Shown piece by piece: positions 33,316 to 41,445 of a DNA stretch of 64,000 nucleotides. Source of the DNA: Maribellus sp. CM-23. Its GTDB lineage: Bacteria; Bacteroidota; Bacteroidia; Bacteroidales; Prolixibacteraceae. The stretch lies in NCBI RefSeq assembly GCF_021354595.1, contig NZ_JADWYJ010000006.1:186001-250000 (forward strand). Reading direction: 5' to 3'. Positions within the stretch are counted from its first letter, which is position 1. Each line of letters starts with the position of its first letter. A program made the translations under genes and the position numbers. The notes under the pieces were generated by a model. That model was not told where the DNA came from and searched no databases. It saw nothing but the letters and a program-made list of their open reading frames with translations.

Positions 33316-36192
33316 ATGAAAAAATTACTCTTTTTTCTCTTTTTGCTAGGAGCAGTTGTAGCGAAGGCGCAATATTTTCAAACAGGACAAGATCCTTCTT
33401 CGATAAAATGGCGCCAGATCAATACCGAAAATTTTCAACTTATTTTTCCTGACTATTATGAAAGCCAGGCACAGCTATTGGCTCAAAAACTGGAGAAAGT
33501 GTATGATTATGCGAGCTATTCGTTGAAATACGAGCCTCAAAAAATATCGGTGATCCTGCATACGCAAACCGTAAATTCGAATGGTCTGGTAGCCTATGCG
33601 CCCAAACGTTCAGAATTTTATACCACGCCACACCAGGCAATTTATGCGCTCGACTGGTTGGAACAGTTGGCGGTTCACGAATTCAGGCATGTGGTTCAGA
33701 TCGATAAAGTAAATTCAGAACTGCCAAAAATCGTCAAGTTGCTTTTAGGGGAACAGGGAACGGCGCTGGTTTTTGGGACTTATCTGCCGTGGTGGTTTAT
33801 TGAAGGAGATGCGGTGGTAACAGAAACGGCCCTTAGTTCATACGGTCGCGGGCGCTTGCCTTCGTTTCTGATGGAACATCGCGCCCTGGTGGTTGAAAAA
33901 GGAGTGGACTCGTATGACAAAGCATATTTGGGATCGTACAAAGATTACGTTCCGAACCACTACAAGTTAGGTTACTATTTGGTGGGCAATGCACGTGAAC
34001 GTTACGGAGCTGACCTTTGGGAAAAAGTGATGGAGCGTGTTGGCAGGAAACCTTTTTCGCTCACACCGTTTAATGCCGCTCTAAAAACGGAAACCGGAAT
34101 GAACAAGGTTAAACTTTATGAATCGGTGTTCGACAGTTTGGCGCATGTTTGGAAAAGGGAAGATGCAGCTTATGTGGAGCCGGGAAGTTTGGCCATTTCA
34201 AAATCGTCAAAAACACACACAAATTATGAGTACAACCATTGGCTTAACGACCATGAGATGGTCTCTTACAAAACCAGTTTTGACGATATACCGGCCTTTG
34301 TAAAAATAAATCAGGAAGGTGAGGAAGAAGTGATTCATCGTCCCGGGGTTATATTTGACGAATCTGTCAGTTACGCAGGAGAATGGATTGTTTGGTCGGA
34401 GCAAATACCCGATCTTCGCTGGTCGCACAGCGGGCGTTCGCTTATTCAGCTGCTGAATGTGAAAACAAAGTTCAAGATAAGTCTCGATACCGAATTTAAA
34501 GCCTTTGCTCCGGTACTTTCTTCCACGCATGATAAAGTTTTGATAGTTGAAGCAGACTTCTCAAGTAATTATTACCTCACTGTTTACGATGTGGCTTCGG
34601 GCAAAATGGAAAGTCGCTATCAGACACCGGAGAATAACTATTTTTTATCGCCCCAATGGTTAAATCAGAAAGAAGCAGTGGCTGTTTTGCTTACCAATCA
34701 CGGCAAACGTTTGGCAAAGTTTGACCTGAAGTCACAGAAATTCAACATTCTGTTCGACCAGGATATGGGAGATATAAAACAATTGCAAATCAGTAAAAAC
34801 AAGCTGTATTTTATAAGTGCTTATTCAGGAAAAGACGCACTTTATGCTTATGATTTCAACACAAACAAAATTGAGCAAGTTTACGAACCTCGTTTTGGGG
34901 CTGCTTATCCGGCTGTTAATGCTGCCGGTGAGATAATTCTGAGCGATTATACTGCGAATGGATATCGTTTGATTCAACCAAATAAATTGAGATCAACAGA
35001 ATTCAATCAGGTCAGGAAAGAGACCTATCCTTTGGCTGGTTCGCTGGCCGGTCAGGAAAAAGGTATTCCTGGTCTTCATGCCAGTGATACCTCCCTTTAT
35101 ACCTCAGAAAAATACAGTAAGGCGGCCAATCTGTTTAATTTTCATAGCTGGGCGCCGGTTTTTGTAGATCCGTATGCATACGAATTTGAGCCGGGTGTTA
35201 GCCTTATGTCTCAAAATAAACTGGGGACTGCAGAAACGATACTGGGATATAAATGGAATAGTGCCGAGAGTTACGGGCGCTTGTATGCACACTATATTTA
35301 CAAAGGCTGGTATCCGGTAATCGATTTTGAAATCAACAGAGGAAACCGGTCTTCCCAATACAACCAGGTTACGGAATATGTGCAGAATGGGCAAGTAGTA
35401 TCCAGAGATACGACCGTCAGGAGTTTTGACTGGAGGGATATCAACCTGAGTACAACCATTCAGTTTCCGGTAAACCTTACCCGCGGTATCTTTTATCGTT
35501 TATTGCAACCCGAAATTGGTTATGATTACACACACTATAAGGCGGATGCCTCGGCTCCTGATGGTTTTCCCGGCGGCTCATTTCAGTCGCTAACCTACCG
35601 CATGTATTACCATCAAATCAGGAAACGTAGTTACCAGGACATATTACCTGACTTTGGAATAATACTGGATGGAAGTTATGTTCATTCTCCTTTTGGCGAC
35701 CACGATTTGGGAAGCCTTCTAAGCGGCGAAGGTATTATGTATTTGCCGGGATTTAAAGCTAATCACGGATTGAGACTTTATGGAGGAGCGCAGAAACGCT
35801 TAAACGGTGATCATTACAGTTACTCCGATGATATTCGTTTTCCCCGGGGATGGAAACGGACTTCCACCAAAGAAATGTTGGTGGGAAGTGTTGATTATAA
35901 ACTTCCTTTGCTAAATCCCGATTGGAGCCTTGGCGGGCTCGCATATGTAAAACGAGTGAGTGCTTCGCTTTTTTTCGACTATGCGCACATGATTCGTAAT
36001 TATTACACCAACGGTCAGGTAACCGGTACCTTTTCTCAGAATATTTCATCCTTGGGAGTAGAGATATTGAATGATGTCAATTTTATGCGTTTTTATGCTC
36101 CTGTTCAAATAGGAGGTCGTGTTTCATATTTACCCGAAGTGAAGAGTGCGAATGTTGCTCTTCTATTATCAGTCGATTTTTCTTCGTTGTAG
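33316..36192 (+). CDS. Outer-membrane zincin / beta-propeller / barrel protein
   Basis: Large exported protein, 958 aa. A signal peptide (MKKLLFFLFLLGAVVAKAQ) precedes a metalloprotease-like domain. His121-Glu122-His125 lie in AVHEFRHVVQ, and Glu163 in WWFIEGDAV is spaced as the third zinc ligand of a gluzincin. Residues 290-590 look like a TolB/WD-type propeller (DKVLIVEADFSSNYYLTVYD, KLYFISAYSGKDALYAYD). The last 330 residues are beta-barrel-like, with alternating aromatic strands (YGRLYAHYIYKGWYPVIDFEI, YRMYYHQIRKRSYQ). This domain order suggests a surface protease or a translocation-linked factor; no function is established. The start at 33316 gives the signal peptide its normal N-terminus. 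Confidence 0.85.
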   Translation: MKKLLFFLFLLGAVVAKAQYFQTGQDPSSIKWRQINTENFQLIFPDYYESQAQLLAQKLEKVYDYASYSLKYEPQKISVILHTQTVNSNGLVAYAPKRSEFYTTPHQAIYALDWLEQLAVHEFRHVVQIDKVNSELPKIVKLLLGEQGTALVFGTYLPWWFIEGDAVVTETALSSYGRGRLPSFLMEHRALVVEKGVDSYDKAYLGSYKDYVPNHYKLGYYLVGNARERYGADLWEKVMERVGRKPFSLTPFNAALKTETGMNKVKLYESVFDSLAHVWKREDAAYVEPGSLAISKSSKTHTNYEYNHWLNDHEMVSYKTSFDDIPAFVKINQEGEEEVIHRPGVIFDESVSYAGEWIVWSEQIPDLRWSHSGRSLIQLLNVKTKFKISLDTEFKAFAPVLSSTHDKVLIVEADFSSNYYLTVYDVASGKMESRYQTPENNYFLSPQWLNQKEAVAVLLTNHGKRLAKFDLKSQKFNILFDQDMGDIKQLQISKNKLYFISAYSGKDALYAYDFNTNKIEQVYEPRFGAAYPAVNAAGEIILSDYTANGYRLIQPNKLRSTEFNQVRKETYPLAGSLAGQEKGIPGLHASDTSLYTSEKYSKAANLFNFHSWAPVFVDPYAYEFEPGVSLMSQNKLGTAETILGYKWNSAESYGRLYAHYIYKGWYPVIDFEINRGNRSSQYNQVTEYVQNGQVVSRDTTVRSFDWRDINLSTTIQFPVNLTRGIFYRLLQPEIGYDYTHYKADASAPDGFPGGSFQSLTYRMYYHQIRKRSYQDILPDFGIILDGSYVHSPFGDHDLGSLLSGEGIMYLPGFKANHGLRLYGGAQKRLNGDHYSYSDDIRFPRGWKRTSTKEMLVGSVDYKLPLLNPDWSLGGLAYVKRVSASLFFDYAHMIRNYYTNGQVTGTFSQNISSLGVEILNDVNFMRFYAPVQIGGRVSYLPEVKSANVALLLSVDFSSL

Positions 36193-36892
36193 ATATTTAA
36201 CCGTAAAAACCAGGAAATATCCTCATTTTTATTATTTGCTTAATACTTTTTAGTAAGTCGTTTTCATAATAACTCGCTTATTATTAGAATTATAAATACT
36301 TGTGAGGGCCATTTTAAGAGGCTGAGATTTGAATATTTTCCTGATTATCACTCTACGTACACAAATAATAACCACAGATAAGGTATAGCCCCGGAGAAAA
36401 GTAGTGTAGAAGAACTATTCATCCGGGAAAGTGAAAGAGACAGCACTATTACTTTTGTAACGAAATACTAAACATGCAATAATTACATATGTATCTGTAT
36501 TTGCATGTATGATTTTACATCGCATTACAAGTGTAATATGTGATTTTTTGATGATAAAATTATTGTATTAAATAGAAATAGGGAACAAGAGTAATTAGTT
36601 ACAAAAGGAAACGATTGAATTTTTACAGTTTTAATATAATTATGATCTGGAAATAGATGTTTCCATAGTAGTATTTATAGGTTTTATTTCTCACTTTATC
36701 AGTAATTTATGATATTTATATGAAGTTAAATGTACGAATATTGATTACATATCTATATTTCTGTGTTTAGCTGATTGTTTACATGAACTAAGTTACTATT
36801 ATTCAGTTTGTTGATAATTTTAACTCAAGTTAATTATAGACGGGTAGTTTAAATATTACAGTTATTTTTACGAAAAAATGGAACTGATTTTA
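36193..36892. other. Long AT-rich intergenic region upstream of the XRE gene
   Basis: About 700 bases, richer in A/T than the neighbouring genes. It contains palindromes of TTACA-NN-TGTAA type at 36483-36494 and 36524-36537, a TTAC-N4-GTAA at 36449-36460, and a well-formed hairpin at 36392-36427. On the minus strand there is a 24-codon hydrophobic ORF (36422-36348). No gene of normal size. Confidence 0.65.
36392..36427. other. Structured hairpin in the intergenic region
   Basis: CCCGG pairs with CCGGG, and inside it AGTAGT pairs with ACTATT, around the loop GTAGAAGA; the internal loop is AGAAA on one side and CAT on the other. No T-run follows, so it is not a terminator. It could be part of an RNA or simply chance in AT-rich DNA. 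Confidence 0.35.
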
Positions 36893-36922
36893 TTGGCAAA
36901 GTAAAAATTAATGTTACATTTG
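36893..36922 (+). promoter_or_regulatory. Promoter of the XRE gene, TACATTTG family, with overlapping palindrome
   Basis: TTG (36893-36895), 19-base spacer, TACATTTG (36915-36922). The -7 box lies inside GTTACATTTGTAG, an imperfect TTACA-NN-TGTAA palindrome, so a repressor bound there would block the polymerase. The ATG is 75 bases downstream of the box. Confidence 0.6.
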
Positions 36923-36997
36923 TAGTGTATAAAGCGATGGATTAACTGGACGCACAACTTAATTGGATTGCCCAAGTGTTAATCTAATTATGAAAAA

Positions 36998-37420
36998 ATG
37001 AAAGACAGAATCAAAGAGTATATGGATTATAAAAACATTAATGCAGGGGAACTTGCGTCAATGTTAGAAGTGCAACGTTCAAATATCTCTCATATACTTA
37101 ATGGCAGAAACAAACCAGGAGCTGCTTTCATTGAGAAAATGCTCTTAGTTTTCCAGGATCTTAACGCACGTTGGTTACTAACCGGTTTAGGGGAGATGAT
37201 TGACGGCGTGAGAAACTCTGATAAAAGCGATGCGGTAGCGTTTAAAGAGCCAATTAGAGAAGAGCCCCTGCCTAAACAAATATCTCCTGAAGAGCAGCCT
37301 GTAAAGGTTGAACCTAAAACAGAAATCAATACAGATCAGATTTTTTCGTCGGATGCAGTAGAGAAAATTATCTTGCTTTATAAAGATGGTACCTTTTCCA
37401 CCTTTCAAAGTAAAAAGTGA
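36998..37420 (+). CDS. XRE-family helix-turn-helix regulator
   Basis: Cytoplasmic DNA-binding protein, 140 aa. The N-terminal HTH_3 domain (about 4-65) is MKDRIKEYMDYKNINAGELASMLEVQRSNISHILNGRNKPG, with QRSNISHILNGR as the recognition helix. Then IEKMLLVFQDLNARWLLTGLGEM is the typical Bacteroidota extension. A proline/glutamate-rich linker (EPIREEPLPKQISPEEQPVK) follows, then a short C-terminal segment KIILLYKDGTFSTFQ common in this family. Its promoter's -7 box overlaps a TTACA-NN-TGTAA palindrome that recurs in the surrounding intergenic DNA, so autoregulation and control of the neighbouring promoters are plausible but inferred. Confidence 0.9.
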   Translation: MKDRIKEYMDYKNINAGELASMLEVQRSNISHILNGRNKPGAAFIEKMLLVFQDLNARWLLTGLGEMIDGVRNSDKSDAVAFKEPIREEPLPKQISPEEQPVKVEPKTEINTDQIFSSDAVEKIILLYKDGTFSTFQSKK

Positions 37421-37465
37421 CGAATAGTACAGTTTTCTTTTTTGTTGAATTATTCGATCAAAGTA

Positions 37466-37496
37466 TTGAAAATGTAAAATCAAATATATACATTTG
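37466..37496 (+). promoter_or_regulatory. TACATTTG promoter A
   Basis: TTG (37466-37468), 20-base spacer with ATGTAAAAT, TACATTTG (37489-37496), followed by TAATTA. Downstream there is no gene, only the putative RNA A. Confidence 0.6.
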
Positions 37497-37501
37497 TAAT
37501 T

Positions 37502-37612
37502 AATAGTTGTTGTAAAGATATTTTGTAAGTCAATTTAGCTACCTGCGTTTAATTCATAACAAAGGTAAAGGAACAGAAAGGCTGGTTTCTAAAATCGGTC
37601 TTTCTGTTTTTG
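37502..37612 (+). ncRNA. Putative small RNA A
   Basis: Sequence between promoter A and a strong terminator, about 110 bases. It contains no ATG on the plus strand. The 3' end is a 17-bp stem (37572-37588 with 37592-37608, several G-T wobbles) and 3-base loop CTA, followed by TTTG. Start is estimated six bases past the -7 box. It has no similarity that I recognise to SRP RNA, 6S RNA or tmRNA. Confidence 0.45.
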
Positions 37613-37822
37613 TATATCCTAATATTCATATATAGAATAAAATATGCCCATTCTCATTAAAAGAAAACGAATTGAATAATTGTAGTTGAAGCTTTTTCAG
37701 GTTGATGTATTCAGTATACATATGTATTGTGAGTAAATTAACCTCCGAAACATATGTTTATTGTGCAGAAACGATATGTTTTATCATTTATTGTAGTGTT
37801 TACAAAAATAAATCAATAAATG

Positions 37823-37854
37823 TTTGCATATGTGAAATATAGTATTTACATTTG
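37823..37854 (+). promoter_or_regulatory. TACATTTG promoter B
   Basis: TTTG (37823-37826), 20-base spacer starting CATATGTGAAATA, TACATTTG (37847-37854). The spacer start resembles that of promoter C (CAGATGTAAATAA). The palindrome half-sites ATGT and TTACAT flank both boxes. Confidence 0.65.
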
Positions 37855-37859
37855 TTTCG

Positions 37860-37986
37860 TAATCAAATTACAACAAAGACAAAAGACAAGATGATTAACA
37901 GATTATAATTTTTACAAACCCAATTTTAAGTTGATAAATCCAGAAGTCGCTTGGGCCACTAGCAATAGTGGCCTTTCTGGTTTTAT
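37860..37986 (+). ncRNA. Putative small RNA B
   Basis: About 125 bases from promoter B to a two-part hairpin: GGCCACTA / TAGTGGCC (37954-37961 with 37966-37973, loop GCAA) nested in CCAGAA / TTCTGG (37940-37945 with 37975-37980), then TTTT. The only ATG starts a five-codon frame, MINRL, at 37891-37908. It could be a leader with a tiny peptide or a free sRNA. Confidence 0.45.
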
Positions 37987-38024
37987 AGGAATGTTGTTGT
38001 ATTTTGTTTAAAAATAAAAAATAA

Positions 38025-38055
38025 TTTGCAGATGTAAATAATTTGGTTACATTTG
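38025..38055 (+). promoter_or_regulatory. TACATTTG promoter C
   Basis: TTTG (38025-38028), exactly 19-base spacer, TACATTTG (38048-38055): the best match to the Bacteroidota consensus in the window. The -7 box lies in GTTACATTTGTAC. Confidence 0.7.
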
Positions 38056-38060
38056 TACTA

Positions 38061-38134
38061 TATCAAATAAGACCCTTTATTTTTTATCTAATTATAAGTT
38101 TCTCATATAAGGCCGTTTCATACGGTCTTTTTTA
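38061..38134 (+). ncRNA. Putative small RNA C or pyr leader/attenuator
   Basis: About 74 bases from promoter C to hairpin GGCCGT / ACGGTC (38111-38116, 38122-38127; loop TTCAT) and T6 (38128-38133). No ATG. It ends 50 bases before pyrK and just before a separate -7 box at 38160. It may be an independent RNA, or a leader whose terminator controls pyrK-pyrD. Confidence 0.45.
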
Positions 38135-38159
38135 TTGCATTCAAGCAGAAATAATCTAT

Positions 38160-38167
38160 TATCTTTG
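38160..38167 (+). promoter_or_regulatory. Putative -7 element TATCTTTG for pyrK
   Basis: Matches TAnnTTTG, ending 17 bases before the ATG at 38185. A weak TTG lies 22 bases upstream. It supports the start at 38185 and not the GTG at 38167 inside the box. Confidence 0.5.
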
Positions 38168-38184
38168 TGCGCAAATTTAAACGC

Positions 38185-38961
38185 ATGGCAAAAAAATTTG
38201 TAGCTGATTTTGTGGTAGTCGATAATAAACCTCTGAATGCTACCAATTTTCTGATTAAAGTAAAGAGCAATTCTGTATTACCAAATATTCTTCCCGGGCA
38301 GTTTGTAAATGTGGAGATTAACGATTCAAAAGAGATATTTCTCCGTAGACCTTTTTCCGTTTTCGAGGTAGATTACAACGATAATACTATCTCGATGATT
38401 GTAAAAATTCTTGGAAGAGGATCAAAAAAACTGACCGAGATAGAGCCGGGTAGAAATGTAAGCCTGGTGTATCCGCTAGGAAAAAGTTTTACTTATCCGT
38501 CTTCAACTGACAAGGTTTTATTGATTGGCGGTGGAAGTGGAGTTGCTCCGATGTTGTTTTTGGCAAAAGAATCAGGTTTAGATAAAACACAGGTTGATAT
38601 TTTGCTGGGTGCTCGGACCAAAGAAGACCACATTGATGTTGAATCTTACTCGAAATACGCCAACCTTCATTATGCTACAGAGGATGGTTCATTGGGTGAA
38701 AAAGGTTTTGTGACGCAACATTCGGTTTTTATAAATGATCTTACCAAATACGACAAAATATACGCATGCGGACCAGACGGAATGATGCGTGCCATTGCAA
38801 AAGTTGCCAAAGCTGCCGGTGTTTTTTGTGAAGTTTCGCTTGAAAACCTGATGGCTTGCGGCTTTGGTGTGTGCCTGTGCTGTATTGAGCCCACCAATAA
38901 AGGAAATTTGTGTGTTTGTACTGATGGACCGGTATTTAATATTAATGAGTTGAAATGGTAG
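38185..38961 (+). CDS. pyrK: Dihydroorotate dehydrogenase electron-transfer subunit
   Basis: FAD and [2Fe-2S] subunit of the class 1B dihydroorotate dehydrogenase, passing electrons to NAD, 258 aa. The N-terminal domain binds FAD (FLRRPFSVFEVD is the RxxS motif). The NAD domain has LLIGGGSGVAPMLFLA. The cluster-binding Cys are in MACGFGVCLCCIEP and LCVCTDGPVF, the C-x4-C-x2-C-xn-C pattern, with one extra Cys inside it. Its stop overlaps the pyrD start by 7 bases, so the two are translationally coupled. The start at 38185 (MAKKFVADF) matches the family. Confidence 0.95.
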   Translation: MAKKFVADFVVVDNKPLNATNFLIKVKSNSVLPNILPGQFVNVEINDSKEIFLRRPFSVFEVDYNDNTISMIVKILGRGSKKLTEIEPGRNVSLVYPLGKSFTYPSSTDKVLLIGGGSGVAPMLFLAKESGLDKTQVDILLGARTKEDHIDVESYSKYANLHYATEDGSLGEKGFVTQHSVFINDLTKYDKIYACGPDGMMRAIAKVAKAAGVFCEVSLENLMACGFGVCLCCIEPTNKGNLCVCTDGPVFNINELKW

Positions 38962-39866
38962 ATTTAAAAGTAAAAGTCCACGATCTGGAATTTAAAAATC
39001 CAATTACCCTGGCGTCTGGTACTTGTGGTTTCGCACGCGAAATGGCCGATTTCTTTGACCCTGCAATAGTAGGCGGGTTCTTTTTAAAAGGCAGTACGCT
39101 TAAAAACAGGGATGGCAACGAGTATCCCCGCATGGCTGAGACTCCTTCCGGAATGTTAAATGCTGTTGGTCTGCAAAACAAGGGCATCGACTATTTTATC
39201 GAAAACATTTACCCTGAAATAAAAGATTACGATACACAGTTGATTATTAATGTTAACGGTTCTACGGTAGAAGATTACATTGCTTTGACCGAGAAAGTAA
39301 ATGAACTGGACAAGATTCGTGGCATTGAATTAAACATCTCGTGTCCCAATGTAAAAGAAGGTGGGATGGCTTTTGGGGTAAGTTGCCCGGGAGCAGAGAT
39401 GGTTACGCGGGAAGTCCGGAAGGTTTATGATAAAACCCTGATCGTGAAACTGTCGCCAAATGTTACGGATATCAGTGAAATAGCCCGGGCTGTAGAAGGT
39501 CAGGGCGCCGATGCAGTTTCTCTGGTAAATACTTTTCTGGGAATGGCAATTGATGCCGAAACCAGAAAGCCAAAACTATCAACCATCACCGGCGGTTTAT
39601 CCGGGCCGGCCATTAAACCGATCGCACTTCGGATGGTATGGCAGGTGGCCAATGCAGTAAAGATACCGGTAGTTGGAATGGGGGGAATTATGAATGCTGC
39701 CGATGCCATTGAATTTATGCTGGCCGGTGCATCTGTTGTTCAGATAGGTACCGCAGTTTTTAAAGACCCAACACTTCCCGTTCAGATCATCAAAGAGTTG
39801 GAAGATTATATGCTACATCATAAGATGCAGTCAGTGAATGATTTAATTGATTGCTTACAAATGTAA
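38955..39866 (+). CDS. pyrD: Dihydroorotate dehydrogenase catalytic subunit, class 1B
   Basis: FMN enzyme oxidising dihydroorotate to orotate, the fourth step of pyrimidine synthesis, 303 aa, partner of PyrK. Family marks: NPITLASGTCGF, ETPSGMLNAVGLQN, INVNGSTVEDY, IELNISCPNVKEGG (the catalytic Cys of class 1 is in NISCPN) and the FMN-binding GMGGIMNAADAIEFMLAGASVVQIGTA. TIM-barrel, cytoplasmic, peripheral. It overlaps pyrK by 7 bases. The terminator hairpin includes its stop codon. Other pyr genes are not here apart from pyrG 5 kb on. Confidence 0.96.
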   Translation: MVDLKVKVHDLEFKNPITLASGTCGFAREMADFFDPAIVGGFFLKGSTLKNRDGNEYPRMAETPSGMLNAVGLQNKGIDYFIENIYPEIKDYDTQLIINVNGSTVEDYIALTEKVNELDKIRGIELNISCPNVKEGGMAFGVSCPGAEMVTREVRKVYDKTLIVKLSPNVTDISEIARAVEGQGADAVSLVNTFLGMAIDAETRKPKLSTITGGLSGPAIKPIALRMVWQVANAVKIPVVGMGGIMNAADAIEFMLAGASVVQIGTAVFKDPTLPVQIIKELEDYMLHHKMQSVNDLIDCLQM

Positions 39867-39890
39867 TGAAGTGAATTACATTTGTTTTTT
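39857..39890 (+). terminator. Terminator of pyrK-pyrD overlapping the stop codon
   Basis: Arms ACAAATGTAAT and ATTACATTTGT, 11 bp, with a 7-base loop, then TTTTTT. The 5' arm covers the TAA stop. The same arms read as two TTACA-NN-TGTAA-like sites, so the terminator doubles as a copy of the operator-like palindrome half. Confidence 0.75.
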
Positions 39891-40032
39891 AGCGCTTTGA
39901 AATAGTCATTTTGATTTGTTTCCAATAGGGATAATTGTATTCACGGTTATCTTCTTCAATAAAATCTATAACAGATAAATACTTTTTAGTGTTTTTTATC
40001 GGCTTGTTTTAGGGTAGACCTTCTATTAGTTA

Positions 40033-40040
40033 TATTTTTG
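40033..40040 (+). promoter_or_regulatory. Putative -7 element TATTTTTG for the E2-E1-flavodoxin unit
   Basis: TAnnTTTG match about 94 bases before the E2 start, with only a weak TTG upstream. The leader would be about 90 bases. Confidence 0.4.
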
Positions 40041-40133
40041 CGTCGAATTAAAATTGCAATGTGAACATTTCAATTTTAAATTCGTTATAGTAACTGCAAA
40101 TAGCAAAATAAAATAATTAAAGAATCTAATAGT

Positions 40134-41438
40134 ATGGCAAGCTTTAACATCGTAATGCCCAAGTTAGGTGAAAGTATCCAGGAAGGAACAATCACCAAAT
40201 GGTTTGTAAAAGAGGGAGATACAATCGAAGAAGACGACATGTTATTTGAAGTGGCCACCGACAAAGTGGACTCTGAAATTCCCTCTCCGGTTGACGGAGT
40301 TGTTACCAAGATCTTATATCCCGAAGACAGCCTTGTTGCTGTGGGGGAAGTTCTCGCTGTTATTAGTTTAGACGGTGAAGTGGAAGAATCGTCGGAAGAA
40401 GCCGCTCCCGTTGAAGCAAAAGCTGAAAAAGCTGAAGCTCAGGATGAAGCAAAAGAAAGCTCGGTAGATGACAGCCGTAAATTGTCCAATCGTTTTTATT
40501 CTCCTCTGGTGAAGACAATCGCAAAACAGGAGAATGTTTCACTGGAAGAACTGGAATCCATTGAAGGATCAGGTGCTAGCGGACGTGTTCAGAAAAAAGA
40601 TATTCTGGCTTACCTGGAGAACAAAGGGACGGAACCAGCACCAAAAACGGCTCCTTCAGTACAGTCTTCAGCTCCAAAAGCTGCTCCTGCCGTTGAAAGA
40701 AAGGCTCCAATGCCGGTTTCTGTCGGAGCAGGCGATCAGGTAATTGAGATGGATCGTGTCCGGAAGTTGATTGCTGACCACATGGTGATGTCGAAACAGG
40801 TTTCGCCTCACGTAACTTCAATTGTTGAAGCTGATGTGACCGAATTGGTGCTCTGGAGAAAGAAAAACAAGGATGCCTTCGAACAAAAATACGGTGAAAA
40901 GATCACTTTCATGCCTGTATTTACAGAAGCAGTCGCAATGGCTTTGGCCGAATTTCCGATGGTAAACTCTTCGGTTGACGGCGACAGAATCATCCTTAAA
41001 AAAGATATAAATGTTGGTATAGCAGTAGCAAAACCAGATGGAAACCTGATTGTTCCGGTAATTAAAAATGCTGAACAACGCAACCTGATTGGTATTACCA
41101 AAGAGTTAAACCGTTTGGCAAACGCTGCACGCACCAATAAACTCGATCCTGCTGAAATTCAGGGAGGAACCTTCACCATAACCAACTTTGGTTCCTTTGG
41201 AAATATCATCGGAACACCCATTATCAACCAACCACAGGTAGCCATTCTGGCCACAGGTATTATTGAGAAAAAACCAGCTGTTCTGGAAACTCCAACCGGC
41301 GATGTAATTGCAATCCGCCACAAAATGTTTCTGTCGTTATCGTACGACCATCGCATAGTTGATGGCGCTTTGGGCGGAGCATTTCTGCGCCGAATAGCTG
41401 ATATTTTAGAAAATTTTGATACAAACCGCGCAATTTAA
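40134..41438 (+). CDS. Dihydrolipoamide acyltransferase (E2) of an oxo-acid dehydrogenase complex
   Basis: Core E2 subunit, 434 aa. A single lipoyl domain (1-80) carries the lipoylated Lys in EVATDKVDSEI. A Glu/Ala/Lys linker follows. The peripheral-subunit-binding domain is FYSPLVKTIAKQENVSLEELESIEGSGASGRVQKKDIL. The catalytic domain ends with FLSLSYDHRIVDGALGGAFL, including the His and Asp of the CoA-transfer site. The neighbouring E1 is of the fused type used with branched-chain or acetoin-like ketoacids, so a branched-chain 2-oxoacid complex is likely, but pyruvate is possible. The E3 subunit is not in the window. Confidence 0.93.
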   Translation: MASFNIVMPKLGESIQEGTITKWFVKEGDTIEEDDMLFEVATDKVDSEIPSPVDGVVTKILYPEDSLVAVGEVLAVISLDGEVEESSEEAAPVEAKAEKAEAQDEAKESSVDDSRKLSNRFYSPLVKTIAKQENVSLEELESIEGSGASGRVQKKDILAYLENKGTEPAPKTAPSVQSSAPKAAPAVERKAPMPVSVGAGDQVIEMDRVRKLIADHMVMSKQVSPHVTSIVEADVTELVLWRKKNKDAFEQKYGEKITFMPVFTEAVAMALAEFPMVNSSVDGDRIILKKDINVGIAVAKPDGNLIVPVIKNAEQRNLIGITKELNRLANAARTNKLDPAEIQGGTFTITNFGSFGNIIGTPIINQPQVAILATGIIEKKPAVLETPTGDVIAIRHKMFLSLSYDHRIVDGALGGAFLRRIADILENFDTNRAI

Positions 41439-41445
41439 TTTTATT

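Noticed and set aside
36301..36357. TPP-riboswitch look-alike: GGCTGAGA followed by TTTGAA and CCTGAT
   Set aside because: The CTGAGA word is right, but the ACCC after it, the GGAT/GG-TAAT-CC pyrophosphate helix and the closing CGTAGGGA are missing, and no thiamine gene follows.
36193..38184. Prophage or integrative element around the XRE gene
   Set aside because: No integrase, structural phage gene, att-like direct repeats or tRNA border; flanks are ordinary chromosomal genes.
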